Part shown: piece by piece, positions 21,528 through 33,706 of the stretch
How the letters are laid out: every line of letters starts with the position of its first letter
Numbering within the stretch: position 1 is the first letter of the stretch
From: Spongilla lacustris
Lineage: Eukaryota; Porifera; Demospongiae; Spongillida; Spongillidae
NCBI GenBank assembly: GCA_949361645.1
Contig: OX442427.1
Coordinates: forward strand, 3,972,016 to 4,036,015
Length of the DNA: 64,000 nucleotides
Reading direction: 5' to 3'
Program-made: the position numbers and the translations under genes
Notes under the pieces: model-generated
The model's input: only the letters and a program-made list of their open reading frames with translations
Told to the model about the DNA's origin: nothing
Database searches by the model: none

Positions 21528-22334
21528 ATGAGTCAACAGGAGTCTAATCAAGCGGCTACAGAGTCTAGTCAGGCGGCTACAGTAAGCACCGTCGGCGTCA
21601 AGCTACCGCCTTTTTGGCCAAACGACCCCCGCTTGTGGTTTGCCCAAGTAGAGGCACAATTTCACACCAGAAATATCACGGCTCAAAAGACCAGGTTTGA
21701 CTACGTAATAGCTTCACTTTCCCCAGAAATTGCTACAGAAGTACGTGATTTAATTCTGCAGCCGCCAACTAACAACCCCTACGATACGCTCCGACAACAA
21801 CTCATTCGCAGAACTTCCACCTCTGAACAAAGTCGTCTACAGCAACTCTTAGCGGGGCTGGAATTGGGCGATTCGAGGCCGACCCGTTTGTTACGTCGGA
21901 TGCAGGCTTTACTTAGCGGTGACACTTCCGCCACGGACAGCGCTTTATTTAGGGAGCTATTTTTACAACGCCTTCCATCGAATGTGCGGATGGTTGTAGC
22001 TTCGTCTACAGATTCTGATGTCCAGCAGTTAGCAGAGCTAGCTGACAGGATCATGGATGCATCCACTTCCAACTCCTCAATCACCACGGTTGCAGATTCC
22101 CAGAATTCAAGCCTGCAAGCGGAGATCAACTCTCTTCGGGCAGATGTTAGTGACTTAAAGAAGTTGCTGGAGGACCTTTCTGTCTCACAACATGGTAGTC
22201 GTGGTGCAAGAAAGCCAGATTCTGCTTCACAGCCACAAACAAATCTGTGTTGGTATCACTTCCGTTTTGGTGATGCAGCCAAGAAGTGCAAAGCTCCATG
22301 CTCTAAGGCGGGAAACTTCAAAGCCGGTCACTGA
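21528..22334 (+). CDS. gag: Ty3/Gypsy Gag, intact
   Basis: 268 codons, ATG 35 nt after the LTR. The capsid-like core includes [36 protein letters not shown] and [16 protein letters not shown], a pattern usual in invertebrate Ty3 Gags. A coiled-coil-like segment follows ([20 protein letters not shown]). The C-terminus has [18 protein letters not shown], a Cys/His cluster of the CxxH type found in this clade instead of a classic CCHC knuckle. It packages element RNA into particles. Its stop TGA (22332-22334) overlaps the pol ATG (22334-22336) as TGATG, suggesting reinitiation or a frame change for Pol. No internal breaks. Confidence 0.88.
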   Translation: MSQQESNQAATESSQAATVSTVGVKLPPFWPNDPRLWFAQVEAQFHTRNITAQKTRFDYVIASLSPEIATEVRDLILQPPTNNPYDTLRQQLIRRTSTSEQSRLQQLLAGLELGDSRPTRLLRRMQALLSGDTSATDSALFRELFLQRLPSNVRMVVASSTDSDVQQLAELADRIMDASTSNSSITTVADSQNSSLQAEINSLRADVSDLKKLLEDLSVSQHGSRGARKPDSASQPQTNLCWYHFRFGDAAKKCKAPCSKAGNFKAGH

Positions 22335-25300
22335 TGGCGACTTCAGGGGCTGGCGTGAAGCATTATTTTAGTCGCCTCTTCTATATAACTGATCGTGGTA
22401 CAAATCGTCAATTTTTAGTGGATACTGGTGCAGAAATTAGTGTAATACCACCCTCTACAACTGATCGATCAAACCCACAAGACATGGTCTTACAAGCTGC
22501 TAACAATACTTCAATTCCCACCTTTGGGAGACGCTCAATAACTCTAGACCTTGGACTTCAAAGGCAGTTTCCATGGATTTTTGTTATTGCAGATGTTAAG
22601 TTACCCATTCTAGGAATTGATTTTTTGCGGCACTATGACCTAGTTGTGGACGTGAAGCAGCAGCGATTGTTGGACTCAGTGACCCGATCTCAAGTTCAAG
22701 GAATTGTCTCTCATAGGCCATCGATTCATCTAACCTTGTTACCGCTTACATGTAGTAATCCATTTGAAGCCATTCTCAAGGACTTTCCATCAGTGATACA
22801 ACCTTTCAGCGAGCACCTCCCAGTCCGGCATGATGTTACCCATCATATTGACACTACAGGCCCGCCAGTGTATGCTCGCCCACGACGACTGGCACCGGAG
22901 CGTCTCAAACTGGCACGTAAAGAATTTGATCACATGCTTCAACTAGGCATTGTCCGACCATCCTCTAGTAGCTGGGCATCCCCACTGCACATGGTACCAA
23001 AGAAATCTACTGGTGACTGGCGCCCTTGTGGCGACTATCGTGCTCTTAACAAGTCTACCATCCCTGATCGCTACCCCATTCCCCACATCCAAGATTTTGC
23101 AACTACTCTACATGGTGCCATCCAAACTTGACCTTGTCAAGGCATACCATCAAATTCCAATTGAACCCGCTGACATCCCAAAGACAGCTGTTGTCACTCC
23201 ATTTGGTCTGTTCGAATTTGTGCGCATGCCTTTTGGCCTTCGCAATGCGGCCCAGACCTTTCAACGATTTATTGACGAGGTGCTTCGCGGTCTTCAGTTT
23301 AGTTATGCTTATGTGGATGACGTTTTGATAGCTAGCGCCACCCCAGAGGAGCACAAACAGCATCTTCGTTTGGTCTTGGAACGCTTTCAGAAGAATGGAA
23401 TCGTTGTCAACCCTTCTAAGTGCAAACTTGGTGTTGCTACACTAGAGTTTCTAGGGCACAAGGTCTCAGAGCATGGCATTGAACCACTGGAAGAGCGTGT
23501 TCAGGCTCTGCAACAATTTCCACTGCCTGATACCCAGCGCAAGCTGCGGGAATTTTTGGGGCTGATCAACTTTTACCATCGTTTTGTACCGAACTGTGCC
23601 GGCATTTTGCAACCACTCAATGCAATGCTCTCTCACTCTTTGGCAAATGACAGAGTGCTATCATGGACACAGCTAACCACAGACACTTTCAAACAGGCTA
23701 AGGAGATGTTAGCACGAGCAACGATGCTATTTCATCCCAAGCCAGATGCTCTCACATCCATTATGACGGATGCATCAAACAAGGCCGTTGGAGCAGTTCT
23801 GCAGCAGAAACTTGGGGCAGATTGGCACCCCATATCCTATTTTTCAAGGAAGCTGAATGTAGCAGAAACCAAGTACAGTGCATTTGATCGAGAGTTGCTA
23901 GCGGTTTACCTTGCCATCAAACACTTCCGTCATTTTGTTGAAGGCCGGCCGTTTCATGTGTTAACTGACCACAAACCTCTGACATATGCTCTATCCTCCA
24001 ATTCCACTGAGTACACACCCAGACAGATCCGCCATCTGGACTACATCTCACAATTTACTACTGACCTCCGATATGTGAAAGGTGGTGACAATGCTGTTGC
24101 TGACGCTCTGTCTCGTATAGATGTGCACGCCTTACAGCACCAAACAGGAACCATTGACTATGTGGAGATGGCATCTGCACAGAGTACAGACCCTGAGATT
24201 CAGAGACTCCAAAACGGTTCGACAACGACCTCTCTGGTTCTGAAAGCAATTCCACTGGAAGGTTCTAATTTAACCCTCCTTTGTGACACTTCTACTGGTG
24301 TTTCACGGCCAGTGGTTCCTGGAACCTGCCGTCGGTCAGTGTTCCACGCATTACATTCCATGGCACATCCCGGGGTGCGGGCAACTCAACACCTGATATC
24401 CACTCGATTTGTATGGCCTGGCATGAACACTGATGTCCGAGAATGGTCTCGAACCTGCCTACAGTGTCAAAGATCCAAAATCCATCGCCATACTGTTACC
24501 CCACTTGCAACGTTTGCTACTCCAGACTCTCGATTTGATATCATCCATCTGGATCTGGTGGGACCTTTACCACCTTCAAAGGGTTTTTCATATCTTCTCA
24601 CCATCATTGACCGGTTCACTAGATGGCCTGAAGCTATTCCAATTCCGGATATGACTGCTACCACTGTCGCTCAAGCATTTATCACCGGGTGGGTTTCACG
24701 TTTTGGAATTCCTTCCTCTATCACCACAGATCGTGGAAGGCAATTTGAATCTAATCTTTGGGCCGAACTTATGCATTCATTGGGTACTGTTCGACTTAGA
24801 ACAACAGCTTATCACCCCATAGCCAATGGGTTAGTGGAACGCTTTCATCGGCAGCTAAAGGCTGCCCTCAGAGCCTGTCCAGATCCAGTCCAATGGGTTG
24901 ACGCCTTACCACTTATTCTGCTGGGCATCAGAACCACTCTGAAACAGGATCTTGGATGCAGTGTTGCAGAATTGGTATATGGTACAACTCTCCGTATCCC
25001 AGGAGAGTTTTTCACATCTACAGCGTCCACAGGTGTTGATGCAGCATCTTATGTAGAACAGTTGAAGGCAACAATGCGCCACCTGCAGGCTACCCCACCT
25101 CGAGTAAGCGACAGACCCAAGGTGTATATCTCTAAGGACCTCACTTCCAGTTCACACGTTTTTGTCCGGCATGATGCTGTGCGAAAACCACTGCAACAGC
25201 CTTATGACGGTCCCTTCAAGGTCCTTCTACGGTCAGACAAATACTTCACTCTCGACATCAACGGCCGCAAGGACACAGTTTCGGTAGATCGGCTGAAACC

Positions 25301-25442
25301 AGCATATTTGGAGGAGCCACTCAACGACACCACAGAGTCCTCTTCAACCCACTCAGCTGCAGTTCTTCCAGCTACACCTACTACTCGTTATGGACGCCAT
25401 ATTAAGCCTCCAGATCGTCTTCAGTTAGGCGATCCTCACTAA
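22334..25442 (+). pseudogene. pol: Ty3/Gypsy Pol with one frameshift
   Basis: Protease ([15 protein letters not shown] near 22415; [11 protein letters not shown] near 22610), then RT ([20 protein letters not shown] near 22980). The first frame ends at 23131 after LHGAIQT; the second, open from 22950, carries on from about 23110 with [24 protein letters not shown] (catalytic YVDD, about 23310) and thumb. RNase [43 protein letters not shown]. Integrase: HHCC-type zinc region ([21 protein letters not shown]), core [24 protein letters not shown] and [16 protein letters not shown], ending with a long C-terminal domain. Gene order protease-RT-RNase H-integrase defines Ty3/Gypsy. A single change in the RT fingers-palm region is the only visible lesion. 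Confidence 0.9.
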
Positions 25443-25453
25443 GGGGGGGGTAC

Positions 25454-25568
25454 TGTTGCGTACATATTCGAATACACATATAAACTCATTATGTAATGCT
25501 ATGTCATGTGATGTAAATTAGTGATGATTATAAAATTATATTTTCTGGTCGCATGAAAGCTCGTCACA
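25454..25568 (+). repeat. 3' LTR of nested Ty3 element
   Basis: 115 bp copy of the left LTR with one substitution, preceded by a G-rich polypurine tract (25443-25450). Confidence 0.92.
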
Positions 25569-25572
25569 GCAC

Positions 25573-27120
25573 CAGCACCAAGGGTAAAACTCCCCAAGCT
25601 GTCGTTGCAGAAATTTGATGGCGAGCTAACCAACTGGCTGACTTTCTGGGTTGCCTTCAAATCAGCAGGACATGTACATGATAACTCAGAACTGACAGAT
25701 GTAGACAGGTTCAATTATCTGCATTCTCTACTGGCAGGTTCTGCAGCTAATGCAGTTAGTGGTCTCTCTCTTACTTCAGTCAACTACACAGAAGCCATTG
25801 CCATACTTCAAAGAAGGTGAACAAGCAGCAGATCATTGGAAGATACATGGACCAACTCCTGGCTATGGAACCTGTTACATCCATACGAGACCTCAGAGGA
25901 CTTCGACGATTTTATGGCAGAATTGAGGCAAATGTCAGGGGTCTAAAGGCACTTGGAATTCTATCCCAATCATATGGGAGTTTGTTGTCATCCATCTTGA
26001 TGAAATGTCTACCCAAAGAGTTGCATGTGGCAATCAGCAAACAGATTTCAGATGAATTTTGGGACCTTGAAGAATTGATGAAGGTCCTTGAGAATGAAAT
26101 AGAAGCAAGGGAGCGTGCAGACATAGTTGTGGACAATGACTGCCAGGCCAACAGAAGGAACATGAAGGGTGGTCCAACTACATCAACATTGATAGCTGGT
26201 GATGATTCCTCGGCATTGAATTGCTGCTACTGTAGGCAGTCGCATTCCCCTAACTCGTGTAAGGCTGTGAACACTACTGAAGCCAAGAGACAGATCCTTC
26301 GAAGGAGTGGCAGGTGCTTCATATGCCTAAAAAGGGGATACATTGGAAGGTACTGCAGATCTGGTCTTAAGTGCTCCAGCTGTAATGAAAAACACCACAC
26401 ATCAGCGTTTGTGACTCAACCAAGGGAGCCAGTGTTCATCCCATTACATCACAACCTCCCAAGACACCACAGTCATCTGTTCTGTCTACGTTTGTGGACT
26501 TACGAACACCAGTTCTACTTCAAACAGCCAATGCAAAGGTGTACAGACCAGGCTTTCCTGCAGTCACTCAGAATACACGTGTGCTATTTGACACTGGGAG
26601 CCAGAGATCTTACGTCACATGCAAGATGCGAGACATTCTTAAGCTACCGACAAAGAGAATTGAGACTTTGGTGGTATGGACATTTGGAGCTGAAGATGGA
26701 AGAACCCAAACATGCAATGTGGTTGATCTCAGTATCCGTACAAGGGATGGAACAGATGTCATGGTGTCATTGCTTACTGTACCCCTAATTCAGTGGACAA
26801 AATGTGACACTCGCATCGAAGAAATACCCGTACCTGTCAAACCTGGACTTAGCGGACTTTGGTCAATCCAACAATAACTTGAACGTTGATATCTTGATTG
26901 GTGCTGACTATTATTGGTCATTAGTCACAGGAATAACCAAGCAAGGCAGTGGACCCACAGCTATTGAGACCAGACTCGGTTGGGTGTTATCTGGACCGGC
27001 TACAGGAATGACTTTGAAATCGACCTCTGTGAATCTACTATCCTGTTATGTTCTGAATGCAGGTGTACAGAGCTGCGATACCAGTCTGGATCAAATACTT
27101 CAGAGATTCTGGGACCTCGA
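25573..27120 (+). pseudogene. BEL/Pao element 1 gag core, zinc knuckles and protease
   Basis: Gag core: LPKLSLQKFDGELTNWLTFW, FNYLHSLLAGSAANAVSGL, then after a shift near 25815 MDQLLAMEPVTSIRDLRGL and the DELHVAISKQIS-like tail. Zinc knuckles at about 26220-26400 (CCYCRQSHSPNSC, CFICLKRGYIGRYC, CSSCNEKHHTSAF). In a new frame the protease has VLFDTGSQRSYVTCKM (D-T-G active site, about 26580). The Pao-type linker follows (DILIGADYYWSLVTG, LGWVLSGP, LDQILQRFWDLE). The frame is then broken by the hAT-like insertion whose target is TCGAG. Several frameshifts make it non-functional. Confidence 0.78.
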
Positions 27121-27630
27121 GCAGGGGCGGATAGAGGGGGGGAGGGGGGGTTTTGGGGGTTGCAACCCCCCCTCTTTTGTCCCAAATACTTTTTTTTCCC
27201 ATTGCTTACTGTACCCCTAATTCAGTGGACAAAATGTGACACGCGCATCAAAGAAATACCCGTACCTGTCAAACCTGGACTTAGCAGACTTTGGTCAATC
27301 CAACAGTAACTTGAACGTTGATATCTTGATTGGTGCTGACTATTATTGGTCATTAGTCACAGGAATAACCAAGCAAGGCAGTGGACCCACAGCTATTGAG
27401 ACCAGACTCGGTTGGGTGTTATCTGGACCAGCTACAGGAATGCCTTTGAAATCGACCTCTGTGAATCTACTATCCTGTTATGTTCTGAATGCAGGTGTAC
27501 AGAGCTGCGATACCAGTCTGGATCAAATACTTCAGAGATTCTGGGACCTCGAGCAGGGGCGGATAGAGGGGGGGGGGGGGGGGGGTTGGGGGTTGCAACC
27601 CCCCCTTTTTGTCCCAAATACTTTTTCCCC
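26768..27630 (+). repeat. 432-bp segmental tandem duplication
   Basis: 26768-27199 is repeated at 27200-27630 with very few differences (CATTGCTTACTGTACCCC start in both). The unit contains the end of the BEL/Pao protease region and the first roughly 78 bp of the hAT-like element. The duplication therefore happened after that element inserted, and the element's left end is present twice (27122 and 27554). Confidence 0.88.
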
Positions 27631-28742
27631 CACACCGAAGAATTTTACTTTGCACCGCCAGCGCGCGTATAAGTATTACATGTAAATAAACATTTTATTG
27701 CTGTAGATCACGTGTGCGAACGTTCACAAGTTTCAATGCCGCGAAATATATATGATCTCTGGTTACTGAGTGTTCATATGTTAATTTACTAGTACAGCTG
27801 TATTCTTTATTTAAAATAACAAGCAACATAGCTTCTGTACTGATGCTGAACAAAAAGTAACGGTGATTCTTTCTGACGTTCAGCGTGCGCGTGCCTCGTG
27901 TAACGGACCCACGATTTTGTCTTGTCTTGAACACAAGCTTTCTGTGGCATTTTCGGTCAGTGCAGATGGTTTTACAATCTATTCTACGTGATTTATTAAA
28001 ACGATCGCTAATGCGATTGCTTGTTCTGTGATAGCGTAATCGCCGGATTTTTTTTCGCTCTCGTCTCTGTATGAATCATAATGCACTGAACCATGCAAGA
28101 GGCGATGTAACTTAAAGCTGATATCTTCTCCAATACGGCAATAAAACTACAATATCACACTGCACTCTAAAGAACAAAACAGGACATTTATAAAAACTCT
28201 TACTCAAGTATGCATTAAGTTTTCTTACTTTAGAAAGTAAGCATTGATCATGATTTTAAAAACATGAAAATGATCCTATGAGAGATCCATGCACTGTATA
28301 CATGTAAATGGTCATGGAGAGCGCTTGCTAGATATCGCCGAAGTAGCTAGTTAATCAATGAGAAGGATCAAAACATATCAATGCAACATCTTTTGGCTTT
28401 GATTTCCTTGCATGCGTGCATAGAAAGAGTACCTGTGGATGAAATCTGCGAGCAGTTTCAAGCATCCGATTGTAGTACATAGATCAGCAATTGCAATTGC
28501 CAGTCTTATAATCGTAAATTGCTCAATTATTTGATTCCTGAAAAGTATTACAATTTCCGTTTTTGCACGCAGTTTTATGTAGTGTTTTTAGCATGATATA
28601 ATAAAAAAGCGTTGGCGTCTGGGGCTCCGCCCCAGGCTCCCTAGCTGGGCAGGCGAGGTACCCCCTCCCGCACCCTCCCCCCCTTTATTTATGATTATTC
28701 ATTTACAACCCCCCCTTTTCTGAAACCCTGTACCCGCCCCTG
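27554..28742. mobile_element. hAT-like non-autonomous element, TSD TCGAG
   Basis: Ends CAGGGGCGG and CCGCCCCTG are inverted repeats. The 5-bp duplication TCGAG lies at 27549-27553 and 28743-28747. Excision in silico rejoins BEL/Pao codons (FWDLE followed by TLGIKAEE), matching FWELEALGIQDKEK in the other BEL element, so the boundaries are exact. Next to the left end is a GGGGGTTGCAACCCCC palindrome. The interior is AT-rich and non-coding. The right 150 bp (GGGGCTCCGCCCCAGGCTCC and onward) is shared with 46420-46560 and 47580-47788. CAG...CTG ends suggest the hAT superfamily, but the 5-bp duplication is not the usual 8 bp. Confidence 0.75.
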
Positions 28743-28747
28743 TCGAG

Positions 28748-31700
28748 ACGCTTGGTATTAAGGCAGAGGAAACATCCATCTATGACGAGTTCATGCACAC
28801 CATTGTGTTTCAAGGTAGGAGATATTGTGTGCAGTTGCCATGGAAGGGTCACCTTCCTCCGCTACCTGATAACTACCATTTATGTCAGACACGGTTGTTT
28901 GGGCTGATTAAGAGACTGAAACAAGATCCCCACATTCGTTGTGAGTACGACAACATCATCCGAGACCAAATCCAGCAAGGAATAGTTGAGATTGTGGAAT
29001 ACCAACGGAACACCATCAACAAGCTGCACTACTTACCACACCACTGTGTTATCCGGGAAGACAAGACAACAACAAAGCTCAGGATTGCCTACGATGCTTC
29101 TGCAAAGACAAATGGGTCCTCTTTCAATGATTGCCTGTATGCGGGACCTTCCTTTGATCAAAAAATAGCAGACATCCTTATTAGGTTTCGATCATATCCA
29201 GTGGCACTGGTTGCAGACATTGAAAAAGCTTTTTTGATGATTTCTATTGCTGAAGAGGATCGGGATGTACTTAGATTTCTCTGGTTCGAGAGCATCGGTA
29301 GTGAATTGCCAAGAGTACAAGTGCTGAGATTCACCCGGGTAGTCATTGGAGTTTCGTCTAGCCCCTTTCTCCTCAATGCAACCATCAGATATCACATGGA
29401 AGGCTACAAGAATAGGGATCCACAGTTCATTGAGAAGTTTCAGCGGTCAATATATGTGGATGACCTGACATTTGGTGGTGATAATGATGAAGAGGTCTTT
29501 GGACTCTATAAGAGAGCAAAGTCTTGGTTGGCGGAAGGAGCCTTCAATTTGCGCAAGTGTGTCATTAACTCACCTCAGCTGCAATGAAGGATTGACAAGC
29601 AGGAGGGTGATGTGCGAGCAGCCATTGGCAACCAAGGGATAGCTGTAGAGGATGCATCATATGTGAAAGACACATTAAGTGATAATCGTCCTGAGTATAG
29701 TGGACTCAAGGTTTTAGGAATTCAGTGGAAGCTCATGACTGTTTTGACATGGGACATGTATGTGATGCGGCTGGGAAGATTGAACTCACCAAGCGAAACA
29801 TAATCAGTGTTGCATCAAGATTCTACGATCCTTTCGGAGTCCTCTCACCATTCACAGTTAGGTTCAAGATTCTGTTTCAAGAGCTCTGTATGAAGGAGGT
29901 GGGATGGGACGAACCGTTATCAGGTGAATTGCTAAGGTGGAGAGGGTTGCTGAAGAGCTTGAAGTTAACAAAGGCCTTAGTCCTTCCATGCTGCTACTTT
30001 GCCTTTGGGGAAAAAATGACGTTACTGGGGTTTAGTGATGCATCACGATTAGCTTACGCAGCAGTCACCACCTGTGGATCTTCTGTGCTTTTCATTGCAG
30101 CTAAGACTCTAGAGTATCACCATTGCAAGACCATAGCATTCCACGTCTAGAGCTGCTAGGTGCACTCTGTTGTCAAGGCTTCTTTCAAGTGTTAGCATCG
30201 CACTTAGTAAGGAACTCAAGTTGGGTCCGCCAAGCTGCTTCACTGACTCTAAGGTTGCTCTTTTCTGGATAAAGGGATACGAGCACGAATGGAGACAGTT
30301 TGTTGAAAACCGTGTTACGGAAATTCGCCAGTTGACACCAGTTAAGCAGTGGAGGCATTGTCCAGGAGTAGACAACCCTGTGGATCTACCATCCCGAGGT
30401 GCTGACATTGATGAACTGATTGACAACCAACTTTGGTTACATGGTCTAAGCTGGCTGTGTGATGCAACCGGGATGGATGACTTGAACTCACGCCTGGATG
30501 AATCAGTCAGTACTCAAGGAGTGCATGTCGGAGCTGAAGGTGAAGGACAAATTGCAGTTCCAGGAAGCTCACAATTTACATGCGTTGCAGAAGAGTGTAG
30601 TAGACCCATTGATGCCATGCGAGTTTAACACGTCTGCTGAGAGTGACAGCACTTGTCTTCAAATTCGTGGAGATTTTGAAGAGTGGATCAAGACAAACTG
30701 TGAGTCCAAGTGTACAGACCAAGGACATAGTTGACGCAGAACACTATTGGATAATGGTGACTCAGCGGTATCTGGTTCCAAACGACAAGTTTAACGAGTG
30801 GAAAGTACAATTTGGTCTCTACATTGATGACTCAGTGTTATGGAGGTGCGGAGGAAGACTGAATAACTCAAGCCTCTCAGAGCGTGCCAAGCATCTGATT
30901 CTCTTGCCCACAGGACACCACTTCATATCTCTTGTAGCACTGGACTGCCACAAGCGTGTCTTGCATGGTGGGGTTAGAGACACATTGACAGAAATCCGGA
31001 TGCGGTTCTGGATCTTGAGAGGACGAAGTATTCTGAGGAAGGTGTTGCGTCGTTGTACTGTCTGCACCAGATTCAATGCACGGCCATTTAAGGCTCCTGA
31101 AGCCCCTCCACTACCACAGTTTCATGTCCAGGAATATCCTCCATTCTCATGTGTGTGAGTAGAGTATGCAGGCCCACTGTTTGTTTGCAAACCAGATAGC
31201 AAGGTCTGGATATCACTGTTTACATGCTGTGGAACCCGTGCAATCCATTTGGAGTTAGTTCTTGACATGACTGCAGACTCATTTATCAGGTGCTTTAAGC
31301 GGTTCATGGCCCAAAGAGAAACACCACACAAAATCATTTCAGACAACAGCAAGATATTAAATCAGCCAACAAGGAATTGGATCAGATCCAGAAGCATGCT
31401 GCAGTTAGAGAATTCTTTGCTGGGGTGCGAGCAGAATGGACTCTCAACATTGAGAAGGCTCCATGGTGGGGTGGATTTTTTGAGAGGTTGGTGGGTTCGG
31501 TGAAGAGATGCTTACGGAAGGTTATAGGTCAAAGGAGGCTGACATGATGAGCTGTTAACACTGCTTACTGAAGTGGAAGCGACATTGAACTCTCGACCAC
31601 TTACGTACCTCACAGCTGATGATTTGGAGGAGCCCCTCACTCCTATGCATTTGATTACAGGATGCTGTTTGCTTCAACTTCCTGACCTACGTGCCACTTC

Positions 31701-32120
31701 AGAGATGGATCCAGATAAATTGTCATCCAACGAACATGCAAATCTTACTGCTGATGTAAAATGCCTGTCCCATTCTGGAGCACGTTTGGAAATGGTGGAG
31801 GTTAGAGCACCTTACAGAGCTTAGGGACCACCATTGGTTTGCAGGGAAGTCCAACTTGGCTCATAGCAAAGAGTTAATTGCTGTTGGAGATATCGTCCTC
31901 AATCATGATCCTGACCACCCAAGGACCTTTTGGAGATGAGGAAGGGTAGAACGTCTAATCAATTCTCATGATGGTCTTGTCAGAGCCGCAATGTTACGTG
32001 TACACTCAAGATCAGGGTCGACAAACTTGAGGCGACCCCTTCAGTGCCATTATCCCCTTGAAGTCCACCATAGACTGCCCCAGGCAAGGAACTTTAGGAA
32101 GTGCAAGAGAAGGCTGATGT
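28748..32120 (+). pseudogene. BEL/Pao element 1 RT, RNase H and integrase
   Basis: RT frame 28793-29587: LPPLPDNYHLCQTRLFGLIK, RIAYDASAKTNGSSFND, ALVADIEKAFLMISI and SIYVDDLTFGGDN (catalytic YVDD at about 29450). After a break, RVVSIASRFYDPFGVLSPF-like connection (29810) and RNase H (LGFSDASRLAYAAV, 30035; CFTDSKVALFWIKGY, 30238). Integrase from about 30640: zinc region (DCHKRVLHGGVRDTLTEIR, CTVCTRF), core (AIHLELVLDMTADSFIRCFK, IISDNSKI) and C-terminus (DIVLNHDPDHPR-type, to 32120). At least six frameshifts or stops. The order and motifs identify BEL/Pao; it is clearly dead. Confidence 0.82.
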
Positions 32121-32254
32121 AGGGAGACCAGCCTCAACACCTTTGTACGTGCAACAACCCAAACGATTAGTACAAGCGACCAAGGTGCTTCGGAAAAACG
32201 TTTGGCCCCAACAGCCTTGTTACATACTACAACAACAATAAAGCATGGATGCAC

Positions 32255-32358
32255 ACTGAGGTGAACATGCACATAATATACATGTACAATGCATTTACTT
32301 ATGCCATTAACATGCACATAATATACATGTACAATGCATTTACTTATGCCATTATGCA
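32255..32358. repeat. Direct tandem duplication of about 46 bp
   Basis: Two copies of CATGCACATAATATACATGT followed by ACAATGCATTTACTTATGCC, just downstream of the BEL/Pao integrase and upstream of the Tigger-like fragment. Confidence 0.8.
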
Positions 32359-32411
32359 TGTACACGTATTATATAGCTGGTTACAATAGAAATTTTTTGG
32401 CATGCATGCAG

Positions 32412-33342
32412 GTGTTTACTGACTGGTCAAAGGGTGTAAACGATCAATTCAAGGGGCAGAAACGCAGGTGCCTGATGCTCCTGGACAATGCAGCATCTCA
32501 TGCAATAGCAGGCATGGAAAAAGAGCAAAGTGGGGAGCTTTGACTTCCTGAATCTGAGCAACCTTTTGCTCATCTTCATGCCTGCTAATTGCACTGCAAT
32601 AATTCAGCCTTTGGATAGCCGCTTTTAAGGCACGCTACAGGAGCAAACTGGCCAAACACATGGTCGCACAATACAGCATTGATTCCGATTTGGACCTTCG
32701 CAGTCTGTCTTTAAAAACAGATATCAAACTGGTTTGTTGCTTTTGGCCAATCACACTTAAAATGCATACACTGTTAATACGTACATGTCAGTACATAACA
32801 CAATCTTCACTATATGATTCCAGGCCATTATATGGGTACAAGCGGCCTGGACTGAGATAACTCAGTCAACAATTGTTAACTGTTGGTGCAAAGCAGGGAT
32901 TCTGCCAAGAGAATGGTGTCACCGGCTAAGACCAGATAGAGCAGCACTGGTAGCAGCTGAAGCAGCAGAAAATGCTCAAGTACAAGGCATAGCATCTGCC
33001 ATTACAAGGCTTCCAGTTCAAGATGGAGCGATGCGCATGACTGCAATGGAGTGGGTAATGGCACCTGGGGAGGCAGAAACTTAAGGAACAGAGACAATCT
33101 CTGAAATTGCTGCCAGGCTGATGGGTCGAGCATCCCCAGAAGAAGATACTACTGATGAGCCAGATACCAATCATTTGGAACCCCAACCAGTGCTACTGGG
33201 AGAGGCAAAGCAGAGTGCTCTAAATCTCGTTCAGTTTGTGGGGGACAACATACGTACATGTATCTTCACAGAATGCGAGTATAGAGCAATGTTGCAGTTG
33301 TTCCAAAAAGTACAGGATCTAACCCAAGAGCAGTGTTCTTGA
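32412..33342 (+). pseudogene. Tigger/pogo-type transposase, C-terminal half
   Basis: Following an acceptor (GCATGCAG at about 32411) the frame reads VFTDWSKGVNDQFKGQKRRC, LMLLDNAASHAIAG (second catalytic Asp region of DDE_1 transposases) and IFMPANCTAIIQPLDS. A stop or shift occurs after SGEL at 32541. An intron of about 92 nt (GTTTGTTGC to TATGATTCCAG, about 32732-32823) is followed by AWTEITQSTIVNCWCKAGIL, the conserved post-catalytic block of pogo/Tigger proteins, and an acidic tail to 33342. The N-terminal HTH and first Asp are missing. It lies within the 3' non-coding part of BEL/Pao element 1, so it inserted there or was captured. Confidence 0.65.
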
Positions 33343-33551
33343 ACTATGTGCTTGTACTGTTGCATGGACTTGTAAATGCATAAAAATCACAGTTTACATC
33401 AAGGTTTACATACATAATTTAATTCATTTATAGTAGTGGCAAACCACTAACCCACTCCCGTTAGAAGCGCATTCCATGGTAAAGGCGCAGGGCACAATCG
33501 TGGCGCCTATAACGAGGGTAGACTGTAGTTTCCACTAGTCATTGGTGGGAG

Positions 33552-33701
33552 TGTTGCAGACTGTCTGACTGAACTGATTAATTATGCATGTTTTTTGTTA
33601 TGTAATGCGCACGTGATATTGTTGAAGATAAGTTGTTGTAATCCCTCACGAAGAACGTGGACGGTTCGTGAATTGTATCTACAGAAATCTAGTCTTCTAC
33701 A
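33552..33701 (+). repeat. 3' LTR of BEL/Pao element 1
   Basis: 150-bp copy of 20630-20779 with about six substitutions, followed by TSD TGTAT at 33702-33706. Confidence 0.92.
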
Positions 33702-33706
33702 TGTAT

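Larger units (their letters stand above)
21379..25568 (+). mobile_element. Young Ty3/Gypsy element nested in BEL/Pao gag
   Basis: Identical-length 115-bp LTRs (21379-21493 and 25454-25568) differ at a single position. The target duplication is GCAC (21375-21378 and 25569-25572; AGCAC if one shared base is counted). TTGGTGACCCTGACG after the left LTR is a plausible PBS, and AAGGGGGGGG before the right LTR is the polypurine tract. Gag and Pol are almost intact. This is the youngest retrotransposon in the window. Confidence 0.93.
20630..33701 (+). mobile_element. BEL/Pao element 1, 13 kb with nested insertions
   Basis: Bounded by 150-bp LTRs (20630-20779 and 33552-33701) that start TG, end CA and differ at about 6 positions. 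The target duplication TGTAT lies at 20625-20629 and 33702-33706. Removing the element reconnects the DIRS reading frame exactly. Its own genes (gag, protease, RT, RNase H, integrase of BEL/Pao type) are interrupted by a Ty3 element (21379-25568), a hAT-like element (27554-28742), a tandem duplication (26768-27630) and a Tigger-like fragment (about 32400-33350). Confidence 0.9.

Noticed and set aside
27720..28600. Coding gene within the hAT-like element
   Set aside because: Only short frames with no transposase motif; AT-rich filler of a non-autonomous element.
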